Source: Campylobacter fetus subsp. testudinum 03-427 (GTDB taxonomy: Bacteria > Campylobacterota > Campylobacteria > Campylobacterales > Campylobacteraceae). From it: a DNA stretch of 64,000 nt. Under the pieces are notes generated by a model. It searched no databases. It was not told where the DNA came from and worked only from the letters and a program-made list of their open reading frames with translations. A program made the translations under genes and the position numbers. The stretch covers positions 930,001 to 994,000 of the forward strand of contig CP006833.1 in the NCBI GenBank assembly GCA_000495505.1, given 5' to 3'. Positions 17,288-26,350 of the stretch are shown here, piece after piece (the first letter of the stretch is position 1; each line of letters opens with the position of its first letter).

Positions 17288-19513
17288 TTATATTGTTAAA
17301 TTATTTGCATTATAACCCAAAAATTTTAAACCAAAATAAATCTGTCCCATAGCTATACCAGAATCATTAACAGGCTCATTTTTTGGTAGATAAAAAAATA
17401 TACCATTTTTATTTAAATTTAGAATTACGCGTTTTAACAGAGCTTCATTTTGGAAAACTCCACCTCCAAGCACAACTGGCTTTTTATAAAGCTCGGCTAA
17501 TTCTAAAATAAGATTAGCTATGCCATTTATAAATCCTGTCGCCGCAACATCAGGAGAGTCGCTTAAAGCTCTTAAAAACGGCTCTTTATAGCTGATAATT
17601 CCATCATTTATACAAAAATCATATGAAATATCAATCGTATCATCATATAAAGTTTCTAGCTCCATAGCAGCTTGCGCATCATAACTAACCTTATTTATAC
17701 CTAAAACCAAACATGCAAATGCATCAAAAATTCTTCCAAGAGAGCTAGTTTTAATTATATTTAGACCGCTTTTCATAACTTTATCTAAATTTAAAAGCTG
17801 ATTTTGTTCAAATTTAGAGTAAAATTTAGTAGCATCTATATTATATTTACGCAAAATAGAATAAGTTAAATAATATATATTTTTGATAGCATTATCTCCG
17901 CCTATAAGATCAAAATCATCAAATTTAGCTACTCTTTCGTAGCTTTTTTCATCACAAATAAAAACTTCACCGCCCCAAACTCTAGCGTCATCACCATAAC
18001 CAGTACCGTCAAAACCAAATCCTAAAACGCTATCACAGATATCGTTTTCTAACATAACACTAAGAATGTGAGCGTAGTGGTGCTGCACTTTATGTATGGT
18101 AAAACCTTGCTTTGCAAAATGCTTAGTATGCAAAAAATGCGGATGTTTATCTGCGATTACAAACTCAAATTTAAACTCATAAGTACGCACAAACATATCA
18201 AGCACTATCAAAAATCTATCGAAAGTAGCTTTATTTTTCAAATCTCCAATGTACGCAGAGCTAAATATCAATCCATCTTTATATATAGCAAATTGATTTT
18301 TTAACTCACTTCCTATAGCCAAAAAACAGCCTTTTTTATCAAATTTAGAGCGTATTATCTTTGGTTTTATACCTCTTGAAGTGCGTAGCCAAGAGAGATA
18401 TGAGCCGCACGCAAAAGCTATGCTATCATCGCTTGGATTTAGAATGTCTCGGTCATTGTCAAGTGTGCCATCACAAACTTTTAAAAGCTTTTTGGAAATA
18501 CTTTCAAAATCAATTATTATCGGCTCACCGCTTATATTTGCACTAGTTGCGATAATAGGAAAATCAATATATTCAAAAAGTAACAAGTGAAGCGATGTCG
18601 GAGGTAGAAATATACCGATTTTTTTTAAATTTGAAGCTAAGTTTGCAGGCAAAACTTCTTTGCTTTTAAGCAAAATGATAGGTTTTATATTTGAAGTTAG
18701 AGCGTCTTTTTCAAACTCATTTATATACGCCACCAAAGAAGCCATTTGTATATCTTTGCACATAATGGCAAATGGCTTATCAGGGCGATTTTTACGTTGT
18801 CTTAGACTGCTTATGGCTTTTTGATTTGTAGCGTCACAAACTAAATGAAATCCGCCGATACCTTTTATAGCGATAATTTTACCGTTTTTCAACTCATTTG
18901 CGCACAGCCTTATGGCTTCCTCATCACTAGCTAAAAGGGTACCATCAAGATTTCTAAAGCTAACTTTTGGACCGCAAGTTTTACATGAGACAGGCTGTGC
19001 ATGATAACGGCGATTATCTGGATCGTTATACTCATTTTTGCACTCATCACACATCTTAAAACTACTCATAGTCGTATTTTTACGATCATAGGGTAGAGAT
19101 TTTATGATAGAAAATCTAGGACCACAATTCGTACAATTAATAAATGGATGATGAAAACGCCTATTAGCTTTATCGTAAAACTCACGTTTGCACTCATCAC
19201 ATATAGCAAAATCAGGCAAAATAGGAGCTATTTTTAGAGTTTGTTTAGACTCTAAAATCTTAAAATCATCAAATTTAAAATTACACTCAGTTACTTTAAA
19301 ATCATCGATTCTTGCAAGCGCAGGAAGCTCATCAAAAATAGCTTTGCAAAACTTATCACAAGCTTCATCATCTGCATAAATTTGAATTTTCACACCTTCG
19401 CAGTCATTAAAAACTCTACCGAAAATACAAAATTTTTTAGCAAGATAGTAGATAAACGGGCGAAATCCTACGCCTTGTACTAGCCCATAAATTTCAATTT
19501 TAAGTGATTTCAA
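17288..19513 (-). CDS. hypF: Carbamoyltransferase HypF
   Basis: A 741-residue multidomain enzyme that turns carbamoyl phosphate into carbamoyl-adenylate and loads the HypE cysteine. Domains in order: acylphosphatase (GLVQGVGFRPF at 11-21), two zinc fingers (CDECKREF, CTNCGP, CDECKNEY, CKTCGP, about 105-185), a YrdC-like domain (about 200-380) and a Kae1-like domain (HHYAH, GFGFDGTGYG, GGGVFQNEAL). The start is a TTG at 19513 overlapping the hydE stop by 14 bases; nothing better lies before the acylphosphatase core. Length is normal. Confidence 0.94.
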   Translation of the reverse strand: MKSLKIEIYGLVQGVGFRPFIYYLAKKFCIFGRVFNDCEGVKIQIYADDEACDKFCKAIFDELPALARIDDFKVTECNFKFDDFKILESKQTLKIAPILPDFAICDECKREFYDKANRRFHHPFINCTNCGPRFSIIKSLPYDRKNTTMSSFKMCDECKNEYNDPDNRRYHAQPVSCKTCGPKVSFRNLDGTLLASDEEAIRLCANELKNGKIIAIKGIGGFHLVCDATNQKAISSLRQRKNRPDKPFAIMCKDIQMASLVAYINEFEKDALTSNIKPIILLKSKEVLPANLASNLKKIGIFLPPTSLHLLLFEYIDFPIIATSANISGEPIIIDFESISKKLLKVCDGTLDNDRDILNPSDDSIAFACGSYLSWLRTSRGIKPKIIRSKFDKKGCFLAIGSELKNQFAIYKDGLIFSSAYIGDLKNKATFDRFLIVLDMFVRTYEFKFEFVIADKHPHFLHTKHFAKQGFTIHKVQHHYAHILSVMLENDICDSVLGFGFDGTGYGDDARVWGGEVFICDEKSYERVAKFDDFDLIGGDNAIKNIYYLTYSILRKYNIDATKFYSKFEQNQLLNLDKVMKSGLNIIKTSSLGRIFDAFACLVLGINKVSYDAQAAMELETLYDDTIDISYDFCINDGIISYKEPFLRALSDSPDVAATGFINGIANLILELAELYKKPVVLGGGVFQNEALLKRVILNLNKNGIFFYLPKNEPVNDSGIAMGQIYFGLKFLGYNANNLTI

Positions 19514-20939
19514 GTGGATAATATCCGCTAAAACAAGTTTTATAGTTTGAGTTTGAGTATTTTAACGTAAGATTTGCGATAACTCTGTTTTCAAAAAGCG
19601 AGCCAGTTAGCAGCATATTTGCACACTCAAACTCATCTTTTATGATATCTCCAAAATCGCTTAAGAAAAGTGCTAAGCTCTCAAAGCAACCAAATGAGAT
19701 ATTTTTCGGCTCGGCTCCGGCTAATTTAAAACTCATAGCAGATCTTATAAGCCTTACCCAGTCAAACTCATCTTTGCTTGACATTTTATAATCAATCCTA
19801 ACTCCTTTTTGACCACCAAAATCCCTAGCATAGTCAAAAATCATACCGTTAAAGCCCAAAATTTCATCTACAATCATAAAAATCGAGTAAAAATTATTAG
19901 ATAAATTTATATCTCCTGATGGTAAAGAGTAACTAGCTTTATAATTATCCAAAAGCCTTTCACCACCTTCAAATGAAGCAATTTTCGCATAAATTTCATC
20001 AAAACTTTCTGGGGCTTTTAAATTTAAAAGATTAAATTCATCTTCACACTTATAAACCTTGATAAAATCAGTACTATTTTTACTTAAAAATACTCTACAA
20101 ACACTCTTATCTAAAAGATCATACTCTTTTAAAACAAGTCCAAATAAAGCTAAGTTTTTATCTGTTCTTGAATGTATAAAATCGAGGTCGCCTTTTTGCA
20201 AAAACCTACTATTTTTAAGCACTAAAAAACTATCTTCAAGCACTGAAATTTTAAAATCGTCTTTGGTAGATTTCACTTTTAAAAAGTTAATTCCTTGCTT
20301 GTTTAGGATATCACAAATTTTATAAATATTCAAATCCCACGCCGAACGAAGTTCAAAATACATAGGCGCATCTTTGTGATTTGTTCTAAAAAGAGCATTT
20401 AATTTTAAACTTACTACTGGTTTTTCAAAACTAGCTAAAGCTATCAAAGATTTCTCATCACAAACAAAAACTTTTGGGGCTGTTTTTAGTCCAGTAGATA
20501 GGAGATAGCTGCAATCAAAATTATCAAATTTAGATATCTCATATCCGTCATAAATGAAGCTTTTTCCGGCGTTTATCTTAGAAATAGCCTCATTTATAAG
20601 ACTCTCATCACTACCAAAACCAAACTCATTTATACCATCTTTTAAACTAAGCGGAGTGATATTTTCAAATGAAAAATCAAACTTTAAATCACTATTTTTA
20701 GGCATTTTATCTGCTATCTTTACAGAACTATTTTGTAAAAATACCGAGTGAGGAACCATGATTATAAACTCATCATTAAATTTACCAAGAGATTGTTCAT
20801 CACCATTTACATATAAATTTATATCATCGTTTTTCAATGTTATAGCATAGTCCAAACCGCTTTTTTTAGCCCAATACTCAAGAAAAAAAGCTAAAGTTTT
20901 TTGATTATTATTAAATTTAAACTCAAAATGAAGTATCAA
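19500..20939 (-). CDS. hydE: HydE-like hydrogenase accessory protein of unknown mechanism
   Basis: A 479-residue protein between the maturation protease and hypF, the position of hydE in H. pylori and Wolinella, where hydE is needed for hydrogenase activity. It is not the radical-SAM HydE of FeFe hydrogenases: I see no CxxxCxxC motif. It is soluble, with no signal peptide; cysteines are few and scattered (NFDCSYL, FGCFESL, FECANML). I start at TTG 20939: AAGGAG lies five bases ahead and the TTG overlaps the hydD TGA in a TTGA junction, the usual coupled arrangement. A GTG six codons upstream has no ribosome-binding site. Biochemical role unknown; maturation or membrane targeting is possible. 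Confidence 0.78.
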   Translation of the reverse strand: MILHFEFKFNNNQKTLAFFLEYWAKKSGLDYAITLKNDDINLYVNGDEQSLGKFNDEFIIMVPHSVFLQNSSVKIADKMPKNSDLKFDFSFENITPLSLKDGINEFGFGSDESLINEAISKINAGKSFIYDGYEISKFDNFDCSYLLSTGLKTAPKVFVCDEKSLIALASFEKPVVSLKLNALFRTNHKDAPMYFELRSAWDLNIYKICDILNKQGINFLKVKSTKDDFKISVLEDSFLVLKNSRFLQKGDLDFIHSRTDKNLALFGLVLKEYDLLDKSVCRVFLSKNSTDFIKVYKCEDEFNLLNLKAPESFDEIYAKIASFEGGERLLDNYKASYSLPSGDINLSNNFYSIFMIVDEILGFNGMIFDYARDFGGQKGVRIDYKMSSKDEFDWVRLIRSAMSFKLAGAEPKNISFGCFESLALFLSDFGDIIKDEFECANMLLTGSLFENRVIANLTLKYSNSNYKTCFSGYYPLEIT

Positions 20940-21475
20940 AATTGCTCCTTTTTCCACTCGTCTGCAATAGTTTGAACGGTAAAATCCGCAACTTTTTCAT
21001 ACTCAAATCCAAGCTCTTTTAAGTGTTTTAAGATAACTTTTTCCATAGTATGCGAGCTAGTTTTTACCTCGTTGCTAAGCTCAAAACTCATAGGTTCTAT
21101 CCTTTTTGGGATAACACCAAGTATCTTAGTTTGTGGTCTATCGCCTATCAAGTCCATCATTTCTAATGTCTGGAGCATCTCTACTTCATGAGCAGAACCA
21201 GACCAATTTATACTTTTTGGCATATCATCAAAATCGAAAAAATATACATCTCCGATATCGCCACTATCAGCGTCAATACAATCAACAACAATAACATAAT
21301 TATACTTTGCTATAATCGGACTTAGAAGATTTGCTAAAGTTCCCCCATCTACAAAGTCTAAGCTATGTTTGAGAGAGCTAAATTTGAAGTTTTTTTCTAT
21401 CATTTTGGTAAAATGAACGCCGATACCTTCATCGGCGAACATTACATTACCAATACCTAAAATAAGCACACGCAT
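20936..21475 (-). CDS. hydD: Hydrogenase maturation endopeptidase HydD
   Basis: A 179-residue nickel-dependent protease of the HyaD/HybD type. It cleaves the C-terminal extension of the large subunit once nickel is in place. Motifs are LILGIGNVMFADEGIGVH (metal-binding Asp/Glu), VDGGT, VVDCIDADSG and HEVEMLQTL (metal-binding His). I start at ATG 21475, four bases after the hydC stop, because the family begins directly at the LGIGN strand; an ATG 11 codons upstream sits within hydC. The predicted cut in HydB follows the His of DPCIACAVH. Confidence 0.93.
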   Translation of the reverse strand: MRVLILGIGNVMFADEGIGVHFTKMIEKNFKFSSLKHSLDFVDGGTLANLLSPIIAKYNYVIVVDCIDADSGDIGDVYFFDFDDMPKSINWSGSAHEVEMLQTLEMMDLIGDRPQTKILGVIPKRIEPMSFELSNEVKTSSHTMEKVILKHLKELGFEYEKVADFTVQTIADEWKKEQF

Positions 21476-21479
21476 ATGC

Positions 21480-22157
21480 TTATTGCTCTTTTGGAAATTT
21501 ATAACCACTTATAATGGCGTCAATTGCTCCATCTTTGCCTCTTATAGCGTTAAATACAGCCATATAAACATGAACTACTACAAACACCATTATAGCCCAC
21601 ATAGATATATGATGTATCAAACGAACATTAGCCAGTCCGCCCATCCATGACTCAACAACTCTCATAGGCTCGTAAATGAGACCTCCAAGACCATTATGAT
21701 AAACGTGAGCGTATAGTACGAGTCCTGTTAGACACACTACAAATAATATTATATAGAACATTATATATGCTATAAATTGCAAAGGATTATAAGTACCGTG
21801 CAAATGTGGATGCTTACCTAAAAATAGATAATATTTTATCTGAGCTATCCAAGTTTTTGGACTTAAAAAATCCCTAACACTAACTCTTTCTATTTTGCTT
21901 TGTCTATCAAAGAAAAACAGATAAACTTTAAAAATAAAGCAACCTATAAGTATAAATCCGACTATTTGATGAACCGCACGCCATTTAGCGTTCATAAAAT
22001 TTGTAGGCTCACTAGTTATAGTAGGACTAACAAACACATAAGCTAGATAAAATCCGCTGATTATGAGTATAGTGATACATATAGCTCTTATCCAGTGTGT
22101 TACCCTAAGTCCTATAGAAAATTCATATTCGGCGATATGTTTTTTACTCTCTTTCAT
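21480..22157 (-). CDS. hydC: Ni/Fe-hydrogenase cytochrome b subunit HydC
   Basis: A 225-residue diheme cytochrome b with four main membrane helices (about 20-40, 65-85, 127-150 and 185-205). It anchors HydAB at the periplasmic face and passes electrons from H2 to menaquinone. Histidines suited to heme ligation lie in RVTHWIRA, RAVHQIVGF, HHISMWAIM and VVHVYMAVF. Length is that of the HyaC/HydC family. It follows hydB by ten bases. Confidence 0.95.
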   Translation of the reverse strand: MKESKKHIAEYEFSIGLRVTHWIRAICITILIISGFYLAYVFVSPTITSEPTNFMNAKWRAVHQIVGFILIGCFIFKVYLFFFDRQSKIERVSVRDFLSPKTWIAQIKYYLFLGKHPHLHGTYNPLQFIAYIMFYIILFVVCLTGLVLYAHVYHNGLGGLIYEPMRVVESWMGGLANVRLIHHISMWAIMVFVVVHVYMAVFNAIRGKDGAIDAIISGYKFPKEQ

Positions 22158-22167
22158 ATTCGCTCCT

Positions 22168-23889
22168 TTAAATCAAATTTGGATTAACTCTGTATTCGCT
22201 TAACTTATTACCTTTAGTATCCATAACATGAACAGCACAAGCTATACAAGGGTCATAAGAGTGAATTTTACGAATGATTTCAAGCGGTTGCTTAAGATCG
22301 GCTATTTTAAGACCTACTAAACACGCTTCATAACTTGCCATTTGACCTTTTGAGTCTTTTGGACTTGCATTCCAAGTAGATGGAACTACTGCTTGCCAGT
22401 TTTCGATAACACCGTTTTTAATTCTGCACCAGTGGCTAAGCATACCGCGAGGTACGTTTCCTATAAATCTACCTTTATACTCTTTATTGCTATCGATGAC
22501 GTATTTAGCGCAAGTTGTTTGATCTACTTTTAAGTTCTCAATCAAATTATTAAATGCTTTTAATGCGTTATTAGCTACTATAGTGGCTTCTATCATACGA
22601 CACGCTGTTCTTCCTAAAGTAGAAAATACTGCAGATAAAGGAAGTCCGGTATCTTTTAAGAATTTATCTACTACAGGAACTACAAGTTTATTTCCTTTTG
22701 CGTAGTTTATAACGATATTTGCTATAGGTCCTACTTGCATAGGTACAGAATCATATCTTGGAGCTTTAATCCAGCTATACTTTCCTGTGATATCAAACAC
22801 CTTTGTATCTTCCATTTCGCCTTTAGCATTCATAGTTTTAGCATCTTTAAATCCAGTATAATTCGGCTCTGTTTGTCCATCATAAGGATGAAGTGGAGCG
22901 TCATTTTTATACCATGATCTTGTAGCTTCTTCAGTTATCTTACTTTCATCTACTTCATAAACTTTACTAACATCGCCATTTAAGATATATCCACCTTCAA
23001 ATAAAAACTCATTCGCTCCTAATTGAAAATCTGTATAAGTAATTAAATTTGGAGTTCCTACATCGTTTAGAACGCTTGGCTCACTAGCATACGCTTTAGC
23101 AGCCATAACTAAATCAGCGTAATAAGCACGATTTATAAAATCAGCCATCTCTTGAAACTTAACCATATATTCGCCAAGTCTTGCAGGATCTTGTAAATCC
23201 ATAATACAAGTCACGCCACCTACTGTTAAACTTTGTGGGTGAGGTTGTTTCGCACCAAATACAGCCATAGCTTGAGCTATAGTTCTTTGAAGTCTCAAAC
23301 ACTCCAAATAGTGACTAAGAGCTATAAGATTTTGTTCTGGAGTAAATTTATAAGTAGAATGTCCCCAGTAAGCATTTGCAAATGGTCCTAGGTTTCCTTT
23401 TTCAACAAATTTTTTAACCTTATCTTGAACCAACTTAAGTTGATCAGCGCCGCAAGCATAAGGGTATTGGCTATAGTTAAACGCTTCTTCGCTAGCTTTT
23501 TTAGGATCTGCACTAAGAGCACTAACTACATCAACATAATCAAGCGCGTGAAGTTGATAAAAATGCACAGGGTGATCATGTAAAAATAGAGCTGCATTCA
23601 TAAGTGTTCTAGTTAATTTAGCATTTAAAGGAGGAACTATACCAAGAGCATTTTCAACAGCTTCAATTCCTGCTCTATAGTGCGAAAATGTACAAACACC
23701 ACAAATTCTTTGAGTCATAAATCCAGCGTCTCTTGGATCTCTACCTTTTACTATAGTTTCTATACCTCTCCAAAGAGTTGAGCCACTATACGCTTCTTTT
23801 ACTACACTATTATCATCAACAACAACTTCAATTCTAAGGTGTCCTTCGATTCTTGTTATCGGATCTACTACTATTCTTTGCTCGCTCAT
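22168..23889 (-). CDS. hydB: [NiFe] hydrogenase large subunit HydB
   Basis: A 573-residue catalytic subunit carrying the NiFe(CN)2CO centre. The four nickel ligands are the cysteines of RICGVCTFSH near the N-terminus and DPCIACAVH near the C-terminus. A 19-residue tail follows the last His and should be removed by HydD. Motifs such as DPITRIEGHLR, GSTLWRGIE and NVPRGMLSHW place it in group 1 membrane-bound uptake hydrogenases. It has no signal peptide and must leave the cell with the Tat signal of HydA. It follows hydA by three bases. Confidence 0.97.
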   Translation of the reverse strand: MSEQRIVVDPITRIEGHLRIEVVVDDNSVVKEAYSGSTLWRGIETIVKGRDPRDAGFMTQRICGVCTFSHYRAGIEAVENALGIVPPLNAKLTRTLMNAALFLHDHPVHFYQLHALDYVDVVSALSADPKKASEEAFNYSQYPYACGADQLKLVQDKVKKFVEKGNLGPFANAYWGHSTYKFTPEQNLIALSHYLECLRLQRTIAQAMAVFGAKQPHPQSLTVGGVTCIMDLQDPARLGEYMVKFQEMADFINRAYYADLVMAAKAYASEPSVLNDVGTPNLITYTDFQLGANEFLFEGGYILNGDVSKVYEVDESKITEEATRSWYKNDAPLHPYDGQTEPNYTGFKDAKTMNAKGEMEDTKVFDITGKYSWIKAPRYDSVPMQVGPIANIVINYAKGNKLVVPVVDKFLKDTGLPLSAVFSTLGRTACRMIEATIVANNALKAFNNLIENLKVDQTTCAKYVIDSNKEYKGRFIGNVPRGMLSHWCRIKNGVIENWQAVVPSTWNASPKDSKGQMASYEACLVGLKIADLKQPLEIIRKIHSYDPCIACAVHVMDTKGNKLSEYRVNPNLI

Positions 23890-23892
23890 GTA

Positions 23893-25044
23893 TTACTCCT
23901 TATCTTTTGTAGCTGTTGATATCAAAGCGTGAGCCGCTATAGCAACTCCTGTTATAGCTAGTACGCCTATACCTATTTTATCGGTTATAGCGTCTGCTCC
24001 AAGCCCGTCAAATACTGTTTCGTATAATCTATCTCCAAGAGGTTTTTCAAAAGGTCCCATTTTATCCCAAAAATCAGGCTCAGAACAACCTATGCAACCA
24101 TGACCTGCTTGTATAGGCCAGCTTGTATGTTGGTTAAATCTTTCGCGTGAGCAGTTATTGAATGTATATGGACCTTTACAGCCTACTTTGTATAAACAAT
24201 AACCATTTTTTGCACCATCATCACCAAATTCTTGTACAAACTCTCCAGCATCAAAATGACCGCGTCTCTCACAAAGATCGTGGATTCTAAGACCATAAGC
24301 CCATTTTGGACGATTATATACATCAAGCGCAGGAAGTGTTCCAAATAGTAAGAAATTTAAAACATTTCCGACTATATTTTTCTCGCTTGGCGGACAACCA
24401 GGCACATTTATAACAGGTTTGTTTGTAATTTTATGAAGCGGTCTTGCATTTGTTGGGTTCGGTCTTGCTGCTTGTATGCCTCCAAAACTTGAACAGGTAC
24501 CAATAGCAAATATCGCCAAAGCATTATCACTAGCATGTATAGCATGCTCTCTACCAGTAGTGCCTTTTGGTCCGACTGTTAGATAGAACGAACTATCTCC
24601 ATCAGGTATTCCACCTTCTACCATTAAAACATATTTTCCTTTATATTTCTCTATGGCATTTTCAAGGTTCTCTTCAGCCTGCCATCCAGAAGCAGCCATA
24701 ACAGTCTCATGATACTCAAGGCTGATATAATCAAATATCAAACTATCTATAGTTGGAGCATCAGTCCTTAAAAGACTCTCACTGCATCCTGTACATTCTG
24801 CCATATGCAACCAAATAACCGGAAGTCTATCTGCAAGCTCGGCTGCTTTTGCAACAACCGGAGCAAAACTAGCCGGAAGAGCCATAAGTGCCGTCATAGC
24901 TCCTGCCCATTTCATAAAGTCCCTACGAGTAAAGCCGTTTTCTTTAAGCGCTTGGGCTATTGAGCTATTTTTTTTGATTTTAGGCATCTTTGATAAAGAG
25001 TCTAGTCTATCTTGTATGGTATTCAAGAGTTTGTGCTCAACCAT
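23893..25044 (-). CDS. hydA: [NiFe] hydrogenase small subunit HydA, Tat-exported
   Basis: A 383-residue Fe-S subunit that wires the active site to the cytochrome. The long N-terminus carries a twin-arginine motif (TRRDFMKWAG, Arg40-Arg41) and a hydrophobic stretch ending near AKA at 66-68. Cluster-binding cysteines are seen in ECTGCSES, GTCSSFGG, NVPGCPPSE, HDLCERRGHF, GCKGPYTFNNCS and HGCIGCSEPDFW. A C-terminal helix (about 353-375) anchors it in the membrane. First gene of the 12-gene operon; GGAGAAGTT precedes the ATG. About 175 AT-rich bases upstream hold the promoter, which I could not define. Confidence 0.97.
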   Translation of the reverse strand: MVEHKLLNTIQDRLDSLSKMPKIKKNSSIAQALKENGFTRRDFMKWAGAMTALMALPASFAPVVAKAAELADRLPVIWLHMAECTGCSESLLRTDAPTIDSLIFDYISLEYHETVMAASGWQAEENLENAIEKYKGKYVLMVEGGIPDGDSSFYLTVGPKGTTGREHAIHASDNALAIFAIGTCSSFGGIQAARPNPTNARPLHKITNKPVINVPGCPPSEKNIVGNVLNFLLFGTLPALDVYNRPKWAYGLRIHDLCERRGHFDAGEFVQEFGDDGAKNGYCLYKVGCKGPYTFNNCSRERFNQHTSWPIQAGHGCIGCSEPDFWDKMGPFEKPLGDRLYETVFDGLGADAITDKIGIGVLAITGVAIAAHALISTATKDKE

Positions 25045-25220
25045 AACTTCTCCTTGATAATAAGATAAATTTATAAAATAAATTTTTGTCTTTGTAATTT
25101 TACAACTATTTATCTTAATTATTTTAATAAATTTATTTTAATTAAAGAATATAATGTTACTTTAAGCTTAAAAATTTCTAAAAAATATTATTTGGTATAT
25201 TTTTACAAGCTTTTAATTTA

Positions 25221-25535
25221 TCAAACAAACCTTATAATAATCATATAAATTATAGTAGGAACCGTTATGCTAATCAAAGAATTCTTCTTCCAAATTTGTA
25301 AAGCAAATACCAAAAATAGACAAAATATAGCACTAAAACCTAAATTTAACGTAGAAAAATCCATACTTCTAAGAGCATAAAACAGCAAAACAATCATTAT
25401 AATTAAAGTAGTAGTACGCTGCAAATGTAACAAAGTTTTATTGTCTGAGCGTTTTTTAAACAGCCAATAAGGCAAAAATCTAGTAAGAACAGTAGCAAAA
25501 CCAGCTACCAAAATATATGGCAAATACTCCATCAA
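25221..25535 (-). CDS. azlD: AzlD-family membrane protein (branched-chain amino acid export, small subunit)
   Basis: A 104-residue protein with three or four membrane helices (about 5-20, 38-60, 62-78 and 85-103) and the family motif FATVLTRFLPYWLFKKR. AzlD works with AzlC as a two-component exporter of branched-chain amino acids or azaleucine in other bacteria. Its start overlaps the azlC stop by four bases, so the pair is translationally coupled. Substrate in this organism is inferred from the family only. Confidence 0.88.
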   Translation of the reverse strand: MMEYLPYILVAGFATVLTRFLPYWLFKKRSDNKTLLHLQRTTTLIIMIVLLFYALRSMDFSTLNLGFSAIFCLFLVFALQIWKKNSLISITVPTIIYMIIIRFV

Positions 25536-26194
25536 AAATACCTCTTAAAAAGCAATAAAATCACTACTGCAAAGATAAGAGTACCAAATAAAAAATACTG
25601 CTGCGGAAATATAAAAATCCCTACTATAGAGCATCCGATACCTAAAAATAGGACATTTTTATTTGGATTATTTTTAAAAACTTGATAAGTTAATATAGCA
25701 AACAGCGCACTAAGACTAAAATCAATTCCCTTATAAGATATATTTAAATTTGAACCAAGTATAGCACCTAAATTTACGCCAAAGATCCAGTAGCTTTGAT
25801 TTAATAAAGCCGTCATATTAAAAATTAAATTTCTATTTTCATCGATATTTTGTTTGCGTGATTTTAGTATGGCAAAAGTTTCATCAGTTAAAGCATAGAT
25901 AAAATACATACGATTTTTTAAAGATTTTATCTCATTAAGCATTGCCATAGTATAAAAAAAATGTCTAAAATTTAAAAGAAATGATATGAAAAAAACGCTA
26001 CTTAAAGATGCTCCAGATATGATAAAAGCTACAAGTAAAAACTCGACGCTTCCTGCATAAACAATGATACTAGTAAGACTCATAACCCAAACTGGCAAAC
26101 CGCTGCCAACTCCATAAAGTCCAAAAGCCAAACCAAGAGGGATATATCCCATCATAACAGGGATAGTAGATCTGAATATTTCAAATTTAGACAA
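25532..26194 (-). CDS. azlC: AzlC-family permease (branched-chain amino acid export)
   Basis: A 220-residue permease with several hydrophobic helices. The family signature is clear: STIPVMMGYIPLGLAFG near the N-terminus, YAGSVEFLLVAFI, LLNFRHFFYTMAM, and ALTDETFAI. AzlC forms the larger half of the AzlCD exporter. Upstream of its start lie about 120 AT-rich bases and then the clpB terminator. No Lrp-type regulator is adjacent. Confidence 0.9.
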   Translation of the reverse strand: MSKFEIFRSTIPVMMGYIPLGLAFGLYGVGSGLPVWVMSLTSIIVYAGSVEFLLVAFIISGASLSSVFFISFLLNFRHFFYTMAMLNEIKSLKNRMYFIYALTDETFAILKSRKQNIDENRNLIFNMTALLNQSYWIFGVNLGAILGSNLNISYKGIDFSLSALFAILTYQVFKNNPNKNVLFLGIGCSIVGIFIFPQQYFLFGTLIFAVVILLLFKRYF

Positions 26195-26317
26195 AATTTA
26201 TTTTCCGTAATTAAATTTGCAGATTATACAAATTTAATACTTTAAATTTAGTTAATTATAGTTGAAAATAAATCATTGCAAATAAAAATAATTTTTAATT
26301 ATATTTTAAGAGAAAAT

Positions 26318-26345
26318 TTGGAGCGAAGCAAGGATTCCGCTCCAA
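26318..26345 (-). terminator. Intrinsic terminator of clpB
   Basis: TTGGAGCG (26318-26325) pairs perfectly with CGCTCCAA (26338-26345) around a 12-base loop. On the minus strand it is followed by a T-rich stretch (AATTTTCTCTT). It begins just after the clpB stop. Confidence 0.75.
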
Positions 26346-26350
26346 GTATT

